Positions 58,201-64,000 of a stretch of DNA of 64,000 nucleotides are shown piece after piece. The notes beneath the pieces were generated by a model. That model worked only from the letters and a program-made list of their open reading frames with translations, searched no databases and was not told the origin of the DNA. Position numbers and translations under genes: made by a program. Positions within the stretch are counted from its first letter, which is position 1. Every line of letters starts with the position of its first letter. Origin of the DNA: Cherax quadricarinatus (Eukaryota; Arthropoda; Malacostraca; Decapoda; Parastacidae); assembly GCF_038502225.1 (NCBI RefSeq), contig NW_027197012.1, positions 1 to 64,000 of the forward strand, written 5' to 3'.

Positions 58201-58937
58201 AACTGGATTAACCATTTCCTTTAAATGCTGTGGCCTTATTCCAGTGTAACCCCCAGCAGAGCCAGATGGGAACGACATTATTGCTTTGTAAATGTCTGAG
58301 TCTTCCACAATCAATGGTTCCACAGTGGGGACAGAGGTGTTGGAACTGTTGGTGCCACTGGTTTCCCTGGCAGGGTGCTTTCCTCTAAGTGCTTCAGCCG
58401 TGTCAGCATCCCTGGGAGCAACTGTATCTTCACTGGTAATAATTCTGATTGCCCCCACTGTGTTGCCCTCTTCAATTTTCTTGCTCACCTGGACTCTGAC
58501 TTTTTCACTGTCAGTGGAGTGAGTGGGGGTTCTGCCTCTCCCTTTTTTTTTTTTTGTATTGACGGGGAAGGCGAATGAGGTTATCAACTCTAGGAAAATC
58601 TCTTAAGGATTTAATTATCATTGAGGCTAGCCTCTTTCCCCTTCTTTCCGGTACAGCTAAGCAGACATTGCCAAAAAGTAGCAAGTTGTGCCATGCCTTG
58701 ATGGTTGGTGGAGCATTTAAGATAGTGGAACCATCGTTTACTTTTTCCAGGAGGTCTGTAAGTTTCCCAGCTGCGTGTGGACGGGCTGCTTTGGGAATGT
58801 GTGTGTTTTGGTACCTGTTGCTTTAATTGCTTCCCTGATGAGATAAGCTGTTGGAGTGGGCGAATCATCACTTTCCACAGGAGGACATCCTGGATGCGGG
58901 GCATTAGAGTTGAGACAACGAAGCTGTTGACCGACAC
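55238..58937 (-). pseudogene. Decayed LINE with RT and restriction-like endonuclease (R2/NeSL/Utopia-like)
   Basis: Read on the minus strand: SFPSGSAGGYTGIRPQHLKE (near 58250), then after a frameshift near 58085 GGIRPIAVGNTLRLLVSKAA and QLGFGVSQGS, then LVKLDFKNA, a 1-bp shift near 57850, and SSEGVQQGDPLAPFLFCIAV with WFLDDGT as catalytic motif (about 57630). After another shift near 57503 come LRALLG and LPVRLGGIGVRK. A Cys/His cluster (HRCICDSEAADRFGYHGLEC) precedes [10 protein letters not shown] near 56560 and, beyond the solo LTR, WDYTCASTLADTYL. RPDG...WDxT fits a PD-(D/E)XK nuclease at the C-terminus, as in R2-type and related LINEs. At least three frameshifts, one in-frame TAG and the LTR insertion make it dead. 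The upstream limit is uncertain. Confidence 0.75.
55574..56523. mobile_element. Solo LTR-like insertion, 950 bp, inside the LINE
   Basis: It starts TGTTGCGAATAAGAAAT and ends CGAAGATATAACA (TGTT...AACA), flanked by CACAT (55569-55573) and CACAC (56524-56528), a 5-bp duplication with one change. Removing it and one flank joins the LINE frame across RPDG and WDYTCAS. It contains a degenerate GATAATAA(C/T) tandem stretch at 56290-56370. It has no ORF and no similarity I can see to the LTR at 45211 beyond the first bases. Confidence 0.8.
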
Positions 58938-59291
58938 TTGCCTCTCCTAGGCCAGCCGTGCCATTTCCCTGGCTGCTTGCTTCCTCCTAGTTGGCATCCA
59001 TCTGCTAGACTAGACAATAGGAGTGGAGTATGACATGCTGGGTGGGTATAGTGCGTGGAAGGTAGTGAACTTGACTGTGGTGAGGGGCTGGGAGGGGAAG
59101 GGGAAAACTGTCCCTGGGAACTGGATGGGGGAGGCGCTGGTATTTAGGTGGGAAAGGCGCAGGTTGTTGAGTGGGGTTAGCCCGGGGAGTACAATACACA
59201 TGGACTTGCACACTATATATTGTTCACACTGTCTTACAATACACACAGCATTATTTGTTTCCCATGTACACTATGCATGTGGGTATGGGCA
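58938..59291. other. Unassigned spacer, perhaps the 5' part of the decayed LINE
   Basis: Minus-strand ORFs here are Pro-rich without a recognisable domain. No repeat structure. Confidence 0.35.
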
Positions 59292-59780
59292 CACCTAAAG
59301 CCAATAATAAAACAAAAAGCCGCAGTAAGAATAATCACTAAATCCCATCCCTGGCAACACCCCCCCCCCCCACTCTTCATAGATCTAAACTTACTCCCTG
59401 TTCAGAACATCCACACTTACTGCTGTGCAATCTATATCTACAGGACCTTCAATTCCAATATTAACCTTGACCTAAAACACTTTCTTGATAGTTATGACAG
59501 GATCCACAGGCATAACACCAGACACAAACATCTTTATGACATTCCCCGTGTTCGACTAAACCTTTACAAAAATTCAATGTATTTCAAAGGACCTAAAATC
59601 TGGAGCACCCTACCTGAAAACTCTAAAACTGCAGACACATTCATCACTTTCAAAACTACAGTTAGAAAACATCTTATCTCCCTGATACACCCCGACAACT
59701 AACTACATGATAACCACCTGGTGGTTCACAATTCCACTCGCTCACCCACTGACTATAAACCCAGAAATACTAATCTTAAT
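59292..59780 (+). pseudogene. 3' fragment of a LINE reverse transcriptase (CR1/L2-like, third family)
   Basis: The plus frame to the TAA at about 59702 reads IIKQKAAVRIITKSHPWQHP, then LFIDLNLLPVQNIHTYCCAI, HNTRHKHLYDIPRVRLNLYK and FKGPKIWSTLPENSKTADTF. The RA-(V/I)RII, LNLLPVxxI, NTRHxxxxxxPxxR and G.K.WxxLPxxxK blocks are the usual C-terminal thumb region of CR1/Jockey-type LINEs. About 135 codons remain; RT catalytic motifs are absent. A short 3' UTR follows. It differs from the LINEs at 22497 and 39239. Confidence 0.78.
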
Positions 59781-59904
59781 CTTAACTAGTCATTAGTTTG
59801 CCTATGATACCCCAGTATAGACACTTTGTATTGTGCCAAAACAAAAACATTCACATTGCTAAACTCACAAATTATGATGTAGTCGCTTAGCCTTAATACC
59901 ATAA

Positions 59905-59907
<3 letters not shown>

Positions 59908-59980
<73 letters not shown>
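59908..59980 (+). repeat. (AT)n microsatellite at the left end of a TIR element
   Basis: About 72 bp of AT repeats ending exactly at the terminal TGTCGTGCCGAATA. Confidence 0.98.
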
Positions 59981-61177
<1,197 letters not shown>

Positions 61178-61462
61178 GATAAGATTTCGTTCGGATTTTT
61201 AACCCCGGAGGGTTAGCCACCCAGGATAACCCAAGAAAGTCAGTGCATCATCGAGGACTGTCTAACTTATTTCCATTGGGGTCCTTAATCTTGTCCCCCA
61301 GGATGCGACCCACACCAGTCGACTAACACCCAGGTACCTATTTGCTGCTAGGTGAACAGGACAACAGGTGTAAGGAAACGTGTCGAAATGTTTCCACCCG
61401 CCGGGAATCGAACCCGGGCCCTCCGTGTGTGAAGCGGGAGCTTTAGCCACCAGGCCACCGGT
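61178..61462 (-). mobile_element. tRNA-derived SINE (family A)
   Basis: On the minus strand the tRNA-like head has GGTGGCTAAAGCTCCCGC and a B box (complement of GGGAATCGAACCCGG at about 61402-61416). The body has CGACTGGTGTGGGTCGCATC and CCCCAATGGAAATAAG, and an end near AACGAAATCTTATC. It closely matches 19322-19604. Confidence 0.85.
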
Positions 61463-61587
61463 GTTAATGACTGTGATAATTACAGCTGAGGAGGGAGAGC
61501 AAAATAAGGAATTACAGAATGTTCAGAAATGTACACTATATACCACAAAACATTTTTTATCTTAATTTAAATAAAGTAGGTTATGTT

Positions 61588-61708
61588 AGGTAAGACTCAT
61601 CAGGAAAAAGGACAAGTGTTTCCTGACTCGGGTCTTAGTCATATGATGAGCCACCACTGAAGCTTTTGGTCATTGACCGAGGCCTTCCGCTGGCTTACAG
61701 ATCCACTC
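61588..61708 (+). repeat. Dispersed repeat C, copy 2
   Basis: Matches 54513-54640: ATCAGGAAAAAGGACAAGTG, GGGTCTTAGTCATATGATGA, then GCTTTTGGTCATTGACCGAG. Differences are single bases and a 2-bp gap. Confidence 0.75.
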
Positions 61709-61784
61709 GTTTAAATATTATGGTTATTACAGCATTTTAATGATTAAATAAAGTAATTATTATCATATTTAGAAAACAAGCCGG

Positions 61785-62738
61785 TAAACATGTGTTAGTT
61801 ATCTAACGAGGCTTCACGTAAACATGTGTTAGTTATCTAACGAGGCTTCACATAAACATGTGTTAGTTATCTAACGAGGCTTCACGTAAACATGTGTTAG
61901 TTATCTAACGAGGCTTCACATAAACATGTGTTAGTTATCTAACGAGGCTTCACATAAACATGTGTTAGTTATCTAACGAGGCTTCACATAAACATGTGTT
62001 AGTTATCTAACGAGGCTTCACGTAAACATGTGTTAGTTATCTAACGAGGCTTCACGTAAACATGTGTTAGTTATCTAACGAGGCTTCACATAAACATGTG
62101 TTAGTTATCTAACGAGGCTTCACATAAACATGTGTTAGTTATCTAACGAGGCTTCACGTAAACATGTGTTAGTTATCTAACGAGGCTTCACGTAAACATG
62201 TGTTAGTTATCTAACGAGGCTTCACATAAACATGTGTTAGTTATCTAACGAGGCTTCACATAAACATGTGTTAGTTATCTAACGAGGCTTCACGTAAACA
62301 TGTGTTAGTTATCTAACGAGGCTTCACGTAAACATGTGTTAGTTATCTAACGAGGCTTCACATAAACATGTGTTAGTTATCTAACGAGGCTTCACATAAA
62401 CATGTGTTAGTTATCTAACGAGGCTTCACGTAAACATGTGTTAGTTATCTAACGAGGCTTCACATAAACATGTGTTAGTTATCTAACGAGGCTTCACATA
62501 AACATGTGTTAGTTATCTAACGAGGCTTCACATAAACATGTGTTAGTTATCTAACGAGGCTTCACATAAACATGTGTTAGTTATCTAACGAGGCTTCACG
62601 TAAACATGTGTTAGTTATCTAACGAGGCTTCACGTAAACATGTGTTAGTTATCTAACGAGGCTTCACATAAACATGTGTTACTTATCTAACGAGGCTTCA
62701 CATAAACATGTGTTAGTTATCTAACGAGGCTTCACATA
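61785..62738 (+). repeat. 34-bp satellite, about 28 copies
   Basis: The unit contains AAACATGTGTTAGTTATCTA and ACGAGGCTTCAC, with an A/G choice (CATAAAC or CGTAAAC) that tends to come in pairs of like units. GTTAG...CTAAC in each unit can pair, and ACATGT is palindromic. The units are otherwise nearly identical, suggesting recent homogenisation. Confidence 0.96.
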
Positions 62739-62761
62739 CACCCAAGTTCAGAACTTAGTCC

Positions 62762-62762
<1 letters not shown>

Positions 62763-62846
<84 letters not shown>
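62763..62846 (+). repeat. (CT)n microsatellite
   Basis: About 82 bp of uninterrupted CT, lying shortly before a family-A SINE. Confidence 0.98.
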
Positions 62847-62848
<2 letters not shown>

Positions 62849-62879
62849 GGATACAGTTATCAAGACAGGCAACAAACAT

Positions 62880-63085
62880 TAAGTGGCTGGGTTGGTAGCG
62901 CACTCACCTAACATTGTAGGTCGGTGGTTCGATTACCTTTAGGACAGAAACGTTGAGCATTTTTCCTTACACCTGCTGACCCCTGTTCACCTAACAGTAT
63001 GTAGGTACCTGGGTGTTAGTTGAGTGGTGTGGGTGGCATCCTGGGGGTGGTAGTATACCTGAGATAGAGTTGGGCTTTGAAATGA
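62880..63085 (+). mobile_element. tRNA-derived SINE (family A)
   Basis: A box TGGCTGGGTTGG (62884-62895) and B box GGTTCGATTAC (62926-62936), then body phrases CCTTACACCTGCTGACCCC, CTGGGTGTTAGTTGAGTGG and GGGTGGCATCCTGGGGG. The 3' end is diverged. Confidence 0.82.
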
Positions 63086-63136
63086 CCTGAGGAAAGATTA
63101 CGGAAGATTTTACATTACTTATCCACACTGAGTTGT

Positions 63137-64000
63137 AACTGACCTACCACACCAACTAGGAGGCTTGACTGACCCACCACACCAACTAGGAGGCTTGACT
63201 GACCCACCACACCAACTAGGAGGCTTGACTGACCCACCACACCAACTAGGAGGCTTGACTGACCCACCACACCAACTAGGAGGCTTGACTGACCCACCAC
63301 ACCAACTAGGAGGCTTGACTGACCCACCACACCAACTAGGAGGCTTGACTGACCCACCACACCAACTAGGAGGCTTGACTGACCCACCACACCAACTAGG
63401 AGGCTTGACTGACCCACCACACCAACTAGGAGGCTTGACTGACCCACCACACCAACTAGGAGGCTTGACTGACCCACCACACCAACTAGGAGGCTTGACT
63501 GACCCACCACACCAACTAGGAGGCTTGACTGACCCACCACACCAACTAGGAGGCTTGACTGACCCACCACACCAACTATGAGGTTTGACTGACCCACCAC
63601 ACCAACTAGGAGGTTTGACTAACCCACCACACCAACTAGGAGGTTTGACCCACCACACCAACTATGAGGTTTGACTGACCCACCACACCAACTATGAGGT
63701 TTGACTGACCCACCACACCAACTATAAGGTTTGACTGACCCACCACACCAACTAGGAGGTTTGACTGACCCACCGTAACAACTATGAGGCTTGACTGACC
63801 CACCACACCAACTAGGAGGTTTGACCCACCACACCAACTATGAGGTTTGACTGACCCACCACACCAATTATGAGGTTTGACTGACCCACCACACCAACTA
63901 TAAGGTTTGACTGACCCACCACACCAACTAGGAGGTTTGACTGACCCACCACACCAACTAGGAGGTTTGACCCACCACACCAACTAGGAGGTTTCACTGA
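63137..64000 (+). repeat. 30-bp satellite, about 29 copies, running off the window
   Basis: The unit contains TTGACTGACCCACCACACCA and ACTAGGAGGC. About 14 units from 63157 to 63570 look identical, while later units vary (CTATGAGGT, CTATAAGGT, loss of CTGA). Thirty is divisible by 3, so frames stay open on both strands; these ORFs are not genes. The array continues past position 64000. Confidence 0.96.

Noticed and set aside
63115..63997. Repetitive ORFs on both strands with a 10-residue period
   Set aside because: They arise from the 30-bp satellite and have no independent coding evidence.

Overview
The window looks like intergenic, repeat-dominated DNA from an animal with a large genome, most likely a decapod crustacean such as a crayfish. 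This is inferred from the mix of long microsatellites, CR1-like, RTE-like and restriction-endonuclease-type LINE remains, a Penelope fragment, tRNA-derived SINEs, and dispersed motifs I associate with decapod assemblies. No database search was run. I found no convincing host protein gene, rRNA or functional tRNA gene; every recognisable coding segment belongs to a transposable element.

Layout. 0-11 kb: a 57-bp minisatellite, several microsatellites, a LINE 3' fragment, SINEs, three large inverted repeats (one carrying a Penelope-like endonuclease tail) and a broken gag-like zinc-knuckle ORF on the minus strand. 11.2-17.2 kb: a structurally complete LTR retrotransposon with near-identical LTRs and one 1532-codon gag-pol ORF in the order gag-protease-integrase-RT-RNase H, the Gmr1-type order within Ty3/gypsy. 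17.2-24.4 kb: a 23-bp satellite, microsatellites, SINEs, a 17-bp minisatellite and three truncated LINE pieces, one with a long intact RT. 24.36-34.73 kb: a 10.4-kb tandem array with 20-bp units changing to 18/19-bp units. 35-42.3 kb: a GT-rich minisatellite, a near-perfect 250-bp inverted repeat, and a nearly full-length two-ORF LINE whose ORFs meet at a TAATG stop-start.

42.7-54.5 kb: three minisatellites (31, 19 and about 32 bp). The last spans about 8 kb, has a 1.54-kb higher-order repeat, and is split near its left edge by a 1194-bp solo LTR with a perfect 5-bp target duplication. 54.5-64 kb: a decayed LINE with a restriction-like endonuclease split by a second solo LTR, another LINE tail, a 390-bp element with terminal inverted repeats lying between microsatellites, SINEs, and 34-bp and 30-bp satellites.

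How it fits together. Autonomous elements (the Gmr1-like element and the two-ORF LINE) sit among dead copies and non-autonomous elements. Many copies abut microsatellites or minisatellites at their ends, so transposition and tandem-repeat growth appear linked here. A recurring stem-loop followed by GAAACG and, in most copies, AATAAA occurs in at least six places, usually in inverted repeats, and resembles a degenerate hammerhead ribozyme.
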